From NCBI GenBank assembly GCA_016490735.1, contig JAEMWC010000167.1, forward strand, positions 868,501 through 932,500: a stretch of DNA of 64,000 bases, in the 5' to 3' direction. The stretch comes from Pachyseris speciosa. Its lineage: Eukaryota > Cnidaria > Anthozoa > Scleractinia > Pachyseridae. Made by a program: the position numbers and the translations under genes. The notes below the pieces were generated by a model. The model saw only the letters and a program-made list of their open reading frames with translations. It ran no database searches and had not been told where the DNA came from. Every line of letters starts with the position of its first letter. The stretch's first letter is position 1. This document shows, one piece after another, positions 44,150 to 57,634 of this stretch.

Positions 44150-44695
44150 CTAACAGCAAGGTACGGGGAACATAGAGGAACAAAGGACACACAGAGGAGC
44201 AAAAGCAGTGTGCACTAGGAACAGAGGAATAGTGGGCACGGAGGAACAGTGGGCAAAGAAGAACAGTAGGAACAGAGGGCATAGAGGAACAGAGGAACAT
44301 TAGGCAAGGAGGAACAGTAGGCACAGAGGAACAGTGGGCACAGAGGAACAGAGGAACAGAGGAACAGAGGAACAGTGGGAACAGTAGGAACAGAGTTACA
44401 GTACGCACAGAGGAACAGTAGGAACAGAGGAACAGTAAGAACAGAGAAACAGTAGGCACAGACGTACAGTGGGCATAGAGGAACAGTATGAACAGAGGAA
44501 CAGTAGGAACAGGGAACTGAGGAACAGTAGGCACAGTGGGCACGGAGGAACAGTAGGTACAGAAGAATAGTATGCATAGAGGAACAATGGGCACAGAGGA
44601 ACATTAGGCAGGGAGGAACGATGGGCGCAGAGGAAAAGAGGGCAGAGAGGAACACTGGACATAAGGAATAGTGGGCACAGAAGAACAGAGCTGAA
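44150..44695 (-). repeat. 17-bp minisatellite, inverted locus
   Basis: About 32 degenerate copies of GAGGAACAGTGGGCACA. This is the reverse complement of the unit forming the array at 60,841. Overlapping minus frames of 120-150 codons rich in CSSVPTVPL are artefacts of the period. Confidence 0.9.
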
Positions 44696-45287
44696 AAGTG
44701 TGCAAAAGATTGTCATCGGGCACGTTTCGAAAAGAGTTCTAAACGTTTTGCTCCTTGCTAATGTGTTCATTTGTTATGTTTCCAATTTTGTCAATTGCAC
44801 TTTTGCACTAAAAGTACCAGGTGTCAGAGCAGTATTTCTCTTCATGGCGTGAGGACAGCAAGTGCTAATTTATTAGTTTGGGCATGTAAAGTTGAAATGA
44901 TGTTTTTACTTTTAATTGTTAGTTTAACAAATTCTAGCCTTTTTTTACTTTAAATTTCTTCCGTTTTCGTCTGTGGAAAAATTCTTTGCGTTCAGTCGCT
45001 GCTGTTCTTGTCCCAAAATAAAAGTTGAACGAGACATAATTAAATTTTTTGGTAAATGACTGTTTGCGAATTTCGCTGCCACGAATAAAAAGCTGTCATC
45101 ATTTTCTTTTCCACCTTATTAGGTATATTGAGAGAAGTACAAAGGCATAAACCTAAGATATGACAGTAGTTTGGCGGCAGTATGATAGAGCGGTCTCGGC
45201 CGTGAAATATTGTCAGTCAGATAGCTAAGAATGATTTCTTCACTGAAGTCAATCATGCCAAACACTAGAGTGTTTGTGAGTGTTTAT
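44696..45287. other. spacer; no gene recognised
   Basis: AT-rich sequence between the minisatellite and the CGATTCG-type repeats. Confidence 0.5.
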
Positions 45288-45890
45288 TCTAGTTTTAATG
45301 ACATTAAATTGAATCGACAACGTATTCCACCCTCCCTGTTGCCTTGCAGCGGTATTGTGTCTAAGACTCTCGCCAACCGGTTAGCTCAGTGGCAGGGCAC
45401 CGGACTAGCGTGCGGGAGGTCGCGGGTTCAAACCCCGGCCGGACCAACACTCAGGGTCTTAAATAATTGATGAGAACGTGCTGCCTTTGTAATAACATCT
45501 GCAAATAGTTAGACTTTCTAGTCTTCTCGGATAAGGACGATAAACCGTAGGCCCCGTCTCACAACTCTTCATAATTGATTCTGTGGGACGTAAAAGAACC
45601 CACACACTATTCGAAAAGTGTAGGGGACGTAGTTCCCGGTGTGGTGGTCTATCTCTCATCTGTTGGCTCGGAGATATTAGCTGCACAAGCTACTCTGCAA
45701 TCCGAGGGTAAATAAAGTAATGTAATGTATATGTAGGTGAGACGATTCGACTGCCAACACAGACGAATCGAGTCGAATCGACAACGTATTCCACCCTCCC
45801 CGATGCCTTTCAAGGGTATTCTGTCTAAGACTCTCGCGAATCGACTTCCGGTAACACGATTCGTCTGCTAACATAGACGAATCGACTGTA
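45288..45890 (+). repeat. GAATCGACAACGTATTCCACCC repeat units, interrupted by a SINE
   Basis: Two units of a roughly 117-bp repeat (CGATTCGACTGCC, ATCGACAACGTATTCCACCC, TCTAAGACTCTCGC) with the SINE 45373-45722 inserted at CTCTCGC. The same family forms an array at 60,290-60,690. Confidence 0.75.
45373..45722 (+). mobile_element. tRNA-derived SINE, about 350 bp
   Basis: Head GGTTAGCTCAGTGGCAGGGC (A box) and CGGGTTCAAACCCCGGCCGG (B box). Then a body with CTTCTCGGATAAGGACGATA and GGGACGTAAAAGAACCCACA, ending ATCCGAGGGTAAATAAAG and a short GTAAT repeat. I recognise this as a common anthozoan SINE type from memory. Confidence 0.7.
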
Positions 45891-46829
45891 AAGTACGGCT
45901 CATGTAAAGTACGGCGTTTGACACGGGCTTTGCAGACCGAAAATAGTTTTTAAAACTGATTTTTCAAGTGAAAGCCCTGGGTGGGGGTGTGCGGACCGCT
46001 TCCTGAAACCCTCACCCTATTTCAGACCAAAATCTGCGATTTTCCTTACCATATTTCAGACCTCACCAAAAATGTGATACCCTATTTCAGACTTATTTCA
46101 CGTACACAGTTGGCGTAAACATAATTAAAAGACAAAAAAGAAGGGCTATTGTTGATGGTCTTATCGGCTAAAGATGAAGAAGTAGCTTCTTCTAAAATTA
46201 TAGATAGGAAGCATAGCAAAACAGGACATCGCTTTGCGATGTGTGGTGTTTTCTATGGAAAATAATTGTAAAATTAGTCCCGTCATCCAATCAGATTGGT
46301 CAATAAATATGGTCCAACACCGGGTAAGACCGATCACTGTAAATTTACCAGTAAAGAAACGTCCGATTTTCATTTGGACATAAAACCTTTCCGCCCTTTA
46401 ATTTGCTTAATAATTATATTCAGAACTAATATATGTCAATGATTGCAACCATACAACAAATGGCATTATTATAATTTTCTTTATTTTTCTTTGTTATTAA
46501 AAGACACCTTGTTTGTAGTCGGTCTTTGATTTTTCGTAATATCAGCTTCTGTCTACTTTAACTTAGCTTCCCTGGGATAGTTGACCTTGTTAAAGTTGGA
46601 TTCTAAAAAGAGAGAAATTTTCCATACCTCTTGGCTTAGTTGTAACCAAAAAAAGGTCATTTGACTGACAAGAAAAAAAGTTAAAACAGCTGATAAAGTT
46701 CAACATAGAGCTACTCAAACACAGGACACTAGCTAATGTTTAGATCATTTACGCGGTTATAATCGACACATTTCAGTTGAAATACGGCACAGAATTGATT
46801 AATGAGGTGTGTACTTATGCCACTTGCTT
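45891..46829. other. spacer with CCCTATTTCAGAC repeats
   Basis: CCTATTTCAGAC recurs three times at 46,017-46,092. Otherwise no gene or recognisable element. Confidence 0.5.
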
Positions 46830-47390
46830 TGATCAATTTGGGTCAAAACTTAAATGGGGATCTTGAAACTGCTGCAACGGAAGCTTTATGGAGAATCGGC
46901 CAGCGGCCTTCTTTATAACGAATTCTTTATTATCAACAGTTGATGTGGTAACTTGACCACAGGAAAGAGATTCAAGTACCAACGTTTCGAGCGTTAGCCC
47001 TTAGTGAAGCGAATCGCCTTTTTATAGTCTGCTATGCAAAATTAAAGTTACGTCCGCTTCTGTCTTTTTTGCACGGTTAATTTAAAATAAAACATGTAGG
47101 GCTATAACTCTGATCAATTTGGGTCAAAACTTAAACACAGACCTTAAAACAGCTGAAACGGAAGTTACATGGACAATCGGCCATCTTCCTTCTTTATAGT
47201 GAATTCAGTATTATCAACAGAGTTGATAAGGAAACTTGACCACTTTAAAAACACTCAAGCACAGACGTTTCTAGTTTTAGCCATTTGTCAGCAGGAATCG
47301 CCCTTTTTATAGACTGCTAAGTACAATTCAAGTTATGTCCGCTTCTATATCTTTTGTGCAGGGAAATTTAAGATGAAAACATACACATCA
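46830..47390 (-). repeat. tandem pair of about 280 bp, PLE terminal-repeat-like
   Basis: Unit 1 (46,830-47,112) and unit 2 (47,113-47,390) share GATCAATTTGGGTCAAAACT, GGAGAATCGGCCA/GGACAATCGGCCA, TTATCAACAG, AACTTGACCAC and CGTCCGCTTCT. On the minus strand each carries a GGGCTAACGCTCGAAACGT-type motif near its middle, as at PLE ends. Known: Penelope elements often have tandem terminal repeats. Confidence 0.6.
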
Positions 47391-50300
47391 ATTAAAAACA
47401 AGGAAAACCAATATAGGAATTTCATTAGAATCGGTTATGGCACTAGCGGATGTCTATAAATCGATAGCATAGAAGACAATGTTGATAAAACTTTTTAATA
47501 TCTTTTAAGGTAATTCCCTCGAAAAGAATGTACTATTAAGATTTTTTTCAAACTTCGCGCAATTGATATCCATGCATAGGACATAACATAGGAAAAAACG
47601 CAATAAAAAGACGGGGTCACCGTGCTGGTTTTCGCCCTACTTGCCTGTTATTCTGAGTGTTTTTACGGAGTTGAGCGAGAAATATTCGCAACTTAAACAA
47701 CCGAAAAAAAATGGTATTATGTAACAAACACTATGAATAGTAGTTAAGCCTAGAGCCCAATTGACTATGTGTACGTTTGTCTGGGCAATGATCTCTCAGT
47801 ATGGTGATTTCCCAAATTGCCTGATCTTGCAAATGATGTAAGGATAATGGACCACTTCGTCATCATCCCTTATTCCTCCCTGGCTCCAAATGCAGAGTTT
47901 CACATCATTTATGTGTAAAGAATCCAACTTCTACTATTAAACTATTTTTGTCCTTAAAATATGTTTTTCGTATGCCTATTACCAGTAAATACACCAATAA
48001 AATGGTGGTGTTACGGGACGTTTTTCTGTAAAACTAGATTTTAAGTGAAGTTCGCAAACATCAAAGTCTTTCTGATCATGAAGCGATTCATTTAGGTGTT
48101 TTCCACCTGCCTTTGGAAGAAAGTCTTTGGAATGTGAAATGAGCTTTAAATTGTAAAGGTGTGAATAGTGAGAATTTCTTCTATTCGCTAAGCTTACGTA
48201 AGTGAATGAGCTGTTCGAATATTATTGGTCGGAATTCGCATATGACAATTCGCCTGTCAGTAAGAGCTTTGAGTTCTACCTGTAACGAAATGAGTCAAGA
48301 TCTACAATAAACGCCATGTTCCTGAACGAAGCTCTGATCCACTTGATGTAGAAAGATCCCGGAAGGTGGCAGGGCACCTCTCGCTCAGCAATGGAAGTGA
48401 AATCCTCGAAAAGCCCCTGTTACAGTGGTCACCGTGCTCGTTTCTTTGCAACCCGACAACAAAGGGAAAATTTTGGCTGACAAAACCTAATGCCTAGGCA
48501 AATACGCCACGTTTCCAATGTGCGCGCGCACGAGAGCGCGCCAAATGATGCCATAATTATAAATTATGCGCAGTAAGGATACGCCATGCAATAGGCTAGT
48601 TTTGAATTGTGGAAGAATAAAAGAACCAAGTCGAGGTTCAGATGAATAATTTGTATATTTTTTTGTTAACAACAAAGGAAAACGAAAATGATTACCCTGA
48701 ATCTCAACGTGGTTCTTTTCTTTTCGACAATTCGAAACTCGCCTATTGTGACGAATCACCTTAAGTCAACAAGAATCAACTGTTGACCAACTTAACTACC
48801 TCGTAGTTGAAACATGCGTGTGCGGACGTCTACATAAACGTAATTAGCTCATTTTAAAACACCGAACGTGTTGGAAACCGATGACCATCAGAACTGTTAA
48901 ATTGAATAGGTGCACTCGACTTTCGTTTTGGAGTTTGCTTGTGCTGGTAAAACCAGGCGTGTTATTTTAACAGTGGCTAGGATTTTTTTTGTGTGTACAG
49001 ACAAGCCTTCACATGTTAAAATTAAGTGAAGCCAAAAGGAATTCAACTGTGGCAGCCAATATACAGGCAATGCGGTTAAATAACGGAAAATTTGTTAAAT
49101 TATGACGGTGAAAATAAAAAGTTAGGGATAATTTGGCCCCGCTATGTGCCATTCTGGAACTGAATTTAGATTAAGTCGACATGGGGACTGTATTCCACAA
49201 ATTACAATTGCAATATGTTGACATGTGGCTCATGTGGTAAAAGTATATATATATTAAGGCATCAGTCAGTTTTCCTTGAGTGATTATCGCCAGATGTACC
49301 TCTTAGAGCACGAACTCTGCTGAAGGCTTATTTTGCTTCCAATAAAACGTTGGCGAGTGCTTAGAAGCTCAATTGGGAAAGGGAACTGCTTTGGAATCCT
49401 TACTCGGGTAAGTCATTTGAGCTGAATCAAGTATAAATACTGTTGTTTCGTTGAGATATTTTTGATCCTGATGTGGTGATCAACCCGTTACAAACAGTCA
49501 GTGGAATCAAAGCTGTTTAGAATCGTTGTTAGCGAAGTAAGGGCTGTTGTCTATGCGGTTTCCATCTTCATGTTTCCTCGTAAATATTGTGAACTGAAAG
49601 ACTCTAAAAACAGCCCTCCATGAAAGCAAGTTGATAAGAAAATAGGACTTTCAGTTGACGACGAAGGGAATCTTGCTGTTTTTAAGGCATAAGGATACCC
49701 GGATTTTGTCCCGAAATTGAAAATACCAGAATTTTCATGATCGAATCAGTTAGACTAGAATGAACATTTTTGCAAAAAGAACGGGAAGAAAAGCTGTTTT
49801 ACTTTTTAAAAGAATTACGAAAAACTATTTTTGTGATGCTGTGATGGCTAGTTATGCGCTGACAAGTTTCTGCCAACAGTTCTGTGGCCGCTATAAACTA
49901 ATATTCACCGCAAGTCGCGTGTTATATGAACTCGTAGCCGTGCATTTCATCACAATAAAACAAGCGTGCACCCAAGCCTTCCTTCTAATCGCCTTCGGTA
50001 TCATTACTTTTTCCAGAAAAATTATCTTAGCTCTACTGTGTTTCTTGTCGTGATGTCCTCGCGAAAGCGCAAGAAAAAGTCGCGGTGTCAATTTACATCG
50101 GCAAAGGAGCCCAAACGGCGAAGGAGTGACAGAATACCTTCAGAGATGACCGTGCACGCAGTCTCGCTTCAATCGATTGCGTCTCATATTTTAATCAGGA
50201 AAAATTGTTATAGTAGCTGGATGGCGAGAAGCTAGAAGAGAGCCATTTACTCTTTCACCATGAGCAGATTCGTAACACCCAGACGCACTAGTATCAAGCT

Positions 50301-50875
50301 GGGAAATGGTTTTCCGTCTTTTTCTCTATAAAATAAAATAAAATCTCGGTGAAGGGTGAACATTTTAAGCTCGTTTTCCCGCATCCTCTGACCGATTAGG
50401 CTGCAAACCGGCACGAATGTTTTAAGATACGTCCTTTGCAAAAAGCTGTCGGCTTTTTTGAAATTTGCTTCACTTTAAATTTATGGCCTGTTTTGTGGAA
50501 GGATACGTGAACACTTTTAGTATCAATCTTCAGGGGAGTGTAGGGAAAAAACAAAGAAAAAAATGGAAAAATCGCAGACACCTCTTTTGAGGGCGAAGTG
50601 TGAGGAAACATTTCCGATGTCAACCGTGTCGCTCCAAATTCTCGCGCGCGTGGGGAAACGAACGTGATTAAGGCGAAGCCTTGGATTTCGCTTTGCCTCT
50701 TAATATATATTACGCGTTTTCTTTTTCTACAATTTTGATCTCGACATTGAATTCTAAAATTATTAAGCTTTCAGAAAATGTATAGGTTGCCGGGGTTTCC
50801 TCTGCGAGCGCTCATTTAAAAGCTGTTTCTAACTATGGTCATTTTGGGTATCCTAATACCTTAAAGGATCCTTCG
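47391..50875. other. intergenic; no gene recognised
   Basis: Frames up to 97 codons without motifs. Around 49,240-49,345 a TATATATATATTAA box, a GC-poor leader and AATAAAACG in order resemble a solo LTR, but I cannot define its ends. GCGCGC-rich spots at 48,520 and 50,640. Confidence 0.4.
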
Positions 50876-50896
50876 CAACCACAATACCTTGCGCGC
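50876..50896 (+). repeat. left terminal inverted repeat of the two-gene element
   Basis: Perfect 21-bp match to the inverse of 60256-60276. A chance match of this length in matching positions around two genes is very unlikely. Confidence 0.75.
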
Positions 50897-51111
50897 GCTA
50901 AGTTCGACATCGGCCATTTTATCTGCCATCTAAATTCGGACATTTTGTATCGTGAACAGTAATCGTCATCCATCCTCGTGCGTTTGCTTTACTGAGGACT
51001 CAAACTACCACAAACGTTTTTTAAAATTATCGGTTCTTTTGTCTGACTAGTTATTTTATAAATTTGTGCTTTGTTTGGAGTGAAATTTATCATTTGAACG
51101 TGAGGTCTTTG

Positions 51112-54100
51112 ATGGCCTTTCACGCTCCTCAGCGCGGCCGACCAAAGGCAACCGAAGGAACGAAAAGAATTCTTCTTCGGGAGTCAACTTTTCGCCTGTG
51201 GAACGAAAGGAAAGACAGTTTGAATATCAAGGGGCTTAGTAATAGCCAATTTGCGGAGATTTTGCTCCATCAGAACATCGAGGAGCTCCGTGCAAGGAGT
51301 GGTTCATATCAAGAATCTTCACACGACAACGAAGAATCCAACTCAAGTAAGATTTCAATTCAATTCAATTTACCTATTTTGTCCCCAGGTCAGTGTAGTA
51401 TTTTAATTTCTTTTCAAACTGTGACATCTAAATCCAGTAAACAGGCACGATTCCTTCTCGAATCATTCTAAGAACGATCTGTGTACATGTAGGTAAACGT
51501 GAGCTCTACCAGTCAACCCCCTTGAGGAAAAGACCTAGGATCCAGTTCGATTTGTCTCCTGTTGTTCCAGACAGAATTGAACAAGACACAGATACACTGT
51601 GAGTACTTGCATTCTATTTTACTTCCTTGAACATTTCGGTTTATACGAATGAAAAGCCGGATGAATGTATAGTTGAAATTTTGGCTTGCCTGTCAAGAAA
51701 ATCAATGTTGACATAACTTTCATAACAATGTTTCCAGGGCATGTATGCACATGTATAGTGAACTTTTTGGTATGGCTAAAACTATTTTTACTCTACCAAA
51801 CCTTTGTGCGTACACGGTGATTGTTTCCATGATGGCACAATAGGAATTAGATAGGGTGAATGCACAAATTATGTTATATCATTGTTTTCCCCCTCACAGT
51901 GTCGACATAACTGGAGAATCTGTTGACCTGAGAAGAGATGAATCTCTTGCACAAGACATTTCTTCAGTGTCCGCAGTGTCTCTTGTCCAGAGTATGTCCA
52001 CCCTTAATCCTACATTTGGCAGTATCAGTGGAGATCCTTTCTTGGATGAAAGTATAAGGTACGTGTATCCATCTCTTTGACAGGTCCTCACACATCTTTA
52101 AACACTTACACAGCTCAAAACCATGTCGTAAATCTTGTTCTGCAGATTGTTTCAAATTCCTTGATTCTGCTTCCACCAAATTTCAACTGGGAAAAACCCA
52201 ATTTAAATCAACAAGCTCATCATGTCAATGCACATGACACTTATGCTTTTGGCTTTATTTCCTTCTTGTGTTTATTTGTGTGTTCTTCTCATGTGACCTT
52301 AGTTATTTATGCATGTTTCACCTTGTTGTAAAAGTCCACCAATTTTTTATCCTTTCTAATACTTTGTAACTTACTCAAATATGGATCAATTTTTGTCACT
52401 TCATCATAATAATATTAATAATTATGCATGTTTTGTTTAGTAGTTAATTAGTCCTAATGGTTCTCAAACATTTTATAACTGACGATGATATTGGTAACCC
52501 CGAAACATGTCTAAATGTCATCATCTTTTTTAGAGTTGCAGCTAACTTCATGCTCTCTCAACCATTTGGTACCCATATGTATAGCACAATATTGAAGGGC
52601 TGATCAGGAGTGCAGAAAGGGTCTATGTGCATTTTTGGGCCAAATTTCATGTAATTTTAACGAAAGCTCAACAAATTATTGATTCTTTATGTACTTACAT
52701 GTAATATGAATTTGTCTATAATTCAATAATATTATTAATAGAGGTTTTGATAAAATTAGGCAAATTTGCCATTAGGCCCAAAAATGCACATAGGCCCTTT
52801 CTGCACTCAGCCCTTCAACTGGTTTTATATTACTGTTAACGTAGGATCAAATGTAAGATGTCTCTGTTGACTTTTGTACGGTTAGAATAAAGAAAACATT
52901 CAAGCTTCAATTTTGTCTTTTGGTAGTTTTTCTGATGGTGGTACAAGTGATGATTCTGGTGACAAGTCTTTGTCAGATAGTGAGTCCACTGATGACTTGT
53001 CCAGTGAAGGTGAACGTGAAGAAGATGACCTTTATCAACCTCTGTCTTCTAGGTTAGTATATGTTCCATTGACGAAAACACAGACTGATGCACCTTGTAT
53101 CAATTCTAGGGAAAAAAATTAAAATCCTGTGGTACAACTGGTACAAGAAAATGAGCGAATATGATAATAATATTTATTAATTTTGAGTGTATTTGTTTTA
53201 CAGTTCCCTTGAGCATTCAGTAGATGACAGTGCAACTCTGACGGCTATTGAATCATGCCTTGATGATGAAAGTGAGTCTGGGATTCAAGCACCTGAAGAA
53301 ATACTTGTAAATAGCTCAACCGATGTTCTACCAGAAATGGGACCTGCTACCTTTGAAGAGCACAAGAAAATGTTAAAGAAAATGGTTCAAAAGGATTTTA
53401 TGGAACTTCAGAAGTGTAAGAGCTCGTCAATAAAATACCAAGCCATGTTTGAAGGTGCACGAGTGATGGTGGACGTAGAGAACATTGTGCAGATATTTGA
53501 GGGTCCTTGTTGGATGGAAAGTTGTCAGGAAAAAAACAAAGTTGTGGAACAAAAGCTTGAAGCTGGTGTGCTGACGATTACATATCAGTGCAAAAATGGC
53601 CATCGTAATGTGTGGCACTCATCCAAAGTGCTGGCAACCAAAAATGGCCAGAAACTGTTTGTTTCATCAACTCTTTTGGCAGCAGCGACATTACTTACAG
53701 GAAATAACTTTGAAAAAATCAACCTCTTTGCACGTTGTATGAACTTGAGTTTCATCTCATCTACAACATTTCATCGCATTCAAACATTTTACGTCATCCC
53801 AAGCATCAAGGAATTATGGGGTGAAATGAAAGGAAAAATTTGGAAACTTTTTGAAAAGGAACTTTTGGTTCTGTGTGGTGATGGGAGAATGGACTCTCCA
53901 GGATTCAGTGCAAAGTATTGTTTGTACACCATGATGGACCACTTCCTTGATTTAATTGTTGACGTTGAGATAGTGGACAAGAGAGAGGCAGGCGGCACTT
54001 CTTCACTTATGGAAAAGATGGGGTGCAAGAGAATCCTCGAGAGAATGGTGGGAGTATTAAATCTTCAGGAGCTGGTGACTGATGCTTCCAGTGTCATAAT

Positions 54101-57100
54101 GAAGATGGTGAGAGAACTGAAAGGTGTGTAATGTAGTTATTATTTGCCCTTCTTGCATTGTATGTTGTATAATAATTTATATTGATAACGTGGTGCATAC
54201 GAGTGACTGTTTTGAAGAACACTCATGCATATTACTTTACAAGCCTTGTGGCCAGAGATCAGGTTAATTTTTATTGAAATAGAGCCTATTCAGATGGAAC
54301 TATCTTGCATTGGAGGCTTGTACAGGGGTATGGTACAGTATGACAGGATTGGCTGACTCTAGCCTCATCTGCTGGGTAAATCCAGTTCAAAACCAACCTG
54401 ACTAATGGCTTCTTTGTTTACATAATGTGTTGGTATTTAGTTGTTGGGATAATTGTTAAATTGAACAGGTCAAGATTGTTGTGAGTGAATTCTGAACAAA
54501 ATGGTGAAAAATATCTGGTTTACATTCAAAAGTGTTCATCAGTGGGGTAATTAATTAGTGCTTCAAGTTGCATTCTAGTATTACAATTTTTTATTGACAG
54601 TAATCTCAATTTTTGTGCCTTTTGACAGGTCAAAATTGTGAAGTGCTGGAGCATTTTGTTCATTCCCTTGACATTTGGCACAAATCTGTCAAGCTAACAG
54701 CCAAGTTGTCTGCTGTAAGTATATTATTTTGGGTAGTCTCTTCGAAATAGCAAAGGTTTGATTTCAGGGTTCTGTACCTCTTGTAGATGAGACAATAATC
54801 CCACTTGAAAGAAAAATGGTTTCATTTTCAGCTTTTTTTTTCCAGGTTAGTTTAAATACTAAATTTTGGCCATGGTTTGACTTATCTTTTACAATCACTT
54901 AAGGAGCATTTGTTACAGAAATTTCTTTTTAATTAATTTCAAGATTTTAATTACCGGTATTTTCTCAGCTTTTTCTTTCCTTTTCTGATGAGGAGTACAC
55001 TGTACATTAACATAGAGTAGCCTTTGTGGGAATATTAATACATTTATATGTATGTATGTAGGTTTCTCAATTGCAGGCCTGCCATTCAGCTGTAAATAAA
55101 CTGTTCCTTCTGCAGGCCTCTAAAATCAAAGGATGTGAAGCTTTGGCACAGTGGATTGAGCCAATCCGCAACCACTTTTGGCACTGCACTGAAAACTGTG
55201 ATGAGGACTTTACTAAACTAAAGGTAGGGATATCACAGATAATAGGTAGCTATATGTGTGCGTATTTTTAGTTAGACCCCCTGGAAAATTTGACCTAGCA
55301 GTGAACAATATAAGAATTGTAAGTTATGATCACAGTGTCATAGGTATCTGCTTCAGTGGATATTTACCTATGTGTTAAGTCAATCTTAAATAATAAATTG
55401 TTATTTTAAATGCAGGAAATGTGGATTGGAGTAATCCACCATGTCTGTGGCGAGCATGAGTGGGAGAATGGTGAATGTTCCCATGGACAGTTGACTGAGG
55501 TGGAAGAGGGCAAGCAGATACTTGCCAAAGACTCTAAAGCAGCCGAGGAGTTGCGCAAGATAGTATTTGATGCTGAATGGCTTAAGTCTCTACAACACTA
55601 TGTGAAATTTAGGTATGTGCTCCTTATTTGAATACAGAACAGGATAACAGATAATTATAGCGATTATCATAATCAGTCAAACCCTCTTGCACTCTTTTCA
55701 ACACAAAAATTCTCCTTGCTTTTCTGATTAAATTGCCTCTATTATTAGCTGTTTTTATACCAAGATAATTTCATGTTCAGCAACGAGTTTTCTTTATTGC
55801 CATGGAAACAAGTGTATATTGAATATCACAAAAAGAATCTACATGTAACATGAGAAATTGAACTCGTTAAAGTATTATTTAAAAACTATTTCGATTTTAT
55901 ATTTCTTGATTAAATCCTTGACCTTTTCCTTTTATGTTTTTGTCTTCCATAGTTTGAAATTTGGGATTTCACAAGTTTTGATGTTAGCCAATCGTGGGAG
56001 TTGAAAGGTTAATAAATGGATAAATGGTTGTTTTGTTTGTTTTAACACTTCCAGGCATACAAGCAAACTGGAGAACTTCAACTCTATGCTCCTGAAATAT
56101 GCTTCCAAACGAATTGCATTCTCGTAAGTACATAATCATCCATTTTCCATGTACATTTCCCTTTTCTTTTCATAATTGTTGCCCCACTTAGGACTCAGCT
56201 AGAAGACTACTTCTTTCTTCAAGTTATTACCAGTCAAATGTGCAGGGTTTGCCACCCCTTGAAGGTCCTTGAATTTGAAAATCAAAATTCAAGGCCTTGA
56301 AAGTCCATGAAAAGTACATTGGGTCCTTGAAAAACCTTGAAATTTGCTGTTTGACTGTTTCCACTTAGTGGATGAACTAGAAAAGACTTAAACTTTAACA
56401 AATCTGGCAGTTATCCGTTAAACCCGATCATCTAGTATCGCATTCTAATGGCATTTGTTACTGGATGGAGTGCTTCAAAAATCGGAATTGTGCCCTGGAA
56501 TGTCCTTGAAAGTCTTTGAATTTTTAGTCCAAAAAAGAGTACGAACCCTGAATGTGTCTGGACAGGATCAAAACAAATTTTCGTTTCTACCCTAAGTTCA
56601 ACGGACAGTCTAAACCCCTGCGAAGAAATTGACAGAAAGGACCACAAAACTGCTTTCGGCAACAAACATCCTTGCTTGAGTGTGGATATAATTATTTGGT
56701 TTGTGATCAGGTTATGGTTGGGCATTGATAGCACTGGCTTGACCTCGCACAAAAAAGTTGTGATACACTGCTCTAGTATGTATTGATTCATTTTTTTTTT
56801 TTAATTTTAGGTATGAAGTGTTCACTGGAAGGTGTTTGTTAGCTGTGCTGGATCACAACTTCCATCTTTTCCGGAAGGAAATTGAAGGGAGATACAAGAA
56901 ATTGTACTCCAAGCGGTCTGGAAACTGGAGAGTGGAAGCAGTGAAAGAGGACAAGAGCTATAGCTACTGGCCAGGACTGATTGCAGAAATCCTATGCAAG
57001 AGAGCTGAGGACCCGGAGACTACAGCAAGACAAGTTATTGTGTCTCCAACAAATCCACAGCACTTAGCCCCCACCATAGCTATGAGAGAGTCGCCCACTA

Positions 57101-57165
57101 CTGAAGATTTAGTTGCTGCAAGGTTGTCGAGGTTCAAAAAGCAGACTTCACAGAAATCAGATTAA
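51112..57165 (+). CDS. DDE (RNase H-fold) transposase-like protein, 10 exons, 786 aa
   Basis: Model exons 51112-51346, 51493-51598, 51900-52058, 52927-53052, 53204-54123, 54629-54714, 55116-55223, 55416-55612, 56055-56123, 56811-57165. All have GT-AG borders and the sum is 2,361 nt. N-terminus: GRPKATEGTKRILLRESTF (basic); residues 170-215 are acidic and Ser-rich. A zinc-ribbon-like set C311, C316, C338, H342 (CKNGH) precedes the fold. Candidate catalytic residues: D435 in GDGRMDSPG, D502 in VTDAS, E652 in KLENFNSMLLKY. DIWHKSVK (530-537) is the D-x-WH motif of the family. Known: a widespread animal family of uncharacterised, transposase-like proteins has this plan (CGDGR-DSPG-SAKY). I think it is Kolobok-related but am not sure. 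The start at 51112 is chosen over 51064 for its position before the GRPK region. Exon 7 could begin at 55077 (13 more residues, in frame). Active or domesticated status unknown. Confidence 0.75.
52479..52535 (+). repeat. PLE-type terminal motif in intron 3
   Basis: CTGACGATGATATTGG...CCCCGAAACATGTC has the CTGANGA...GAAAC order seen at other PLE ends in this window, with a decayed stem. Confidence 0.45.
52592..52818. mobile_element. short TIR element, 227 bp, in intron 3
   Basis: TTGAAGGGCTGA and TCAGCCCTTCAA ends, with inverted similarity through GCAGAAAGGGTCTATGTGCA and TTTTTGGGCC. Non-coding. Confidence 0.75.
56243..56550. mobile_element. short element rich in CCTTGAA, in intron 9
   Basis: CAGGGTT...at the left and ...AACCCTG at the right, around repeated CCTTGAAA/TTTCAAGG phrases. 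Likely a MITE. Confidence 0.5.
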
Positions 57166-57634
57166 ACATAAAAACTGACCCCTCCATCTGTATATTACTA
57201 CAACCAGTTGAAAAAATTGTTGAAGCACTTGCAAAAACAGGTCTTATTTTCTTACTACAGTATATTACGGAACAAATCAACCAAGGTACAATATTATCCC
57301 CCCTCCCCCCCCCCCTTCTCTATTCATAGTTGTTGCATTAAATTTCACTCATTATCTTGGAATAAGTAGAGGAGGAGGAGACATGCCTTTTGCTTGGTCT
57401 ACCCCATGTTTGTCATAGAAAGGCCTATTGTCTCAGCAGTTTCAGTAATGTGAAAAAGTGAAAGAGGGAAACAGTGTACCCAGCTTGCTCACTTTATGCA
57501 GTCTTTCAGAGCTCCTTTACTCAATCATGCAATTAGCAGAAATGATTCTATATTCTCAGCATTGAATAAGTGTTTAAAAGTGATTGGTTTTAAGAATTGA
57601 GCAGTATTTTCAATTCATCAGTTTAAATATTCAT
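57166..57634. other. 3' region of the transposase-like gene
   Basis: Contains C-run CCCCTCCCCCCCCCCC at 57,300-57,316 and AT-rich sequence. No clear AATAAA close to the stop. Confidence 0.4.

Noticed and set aside
44139..44770. Cys/Pro-rich minus-strand ORFs of 120-150 codons
   Set aside because: The same 17-bp minisatellite in inverse orientation.
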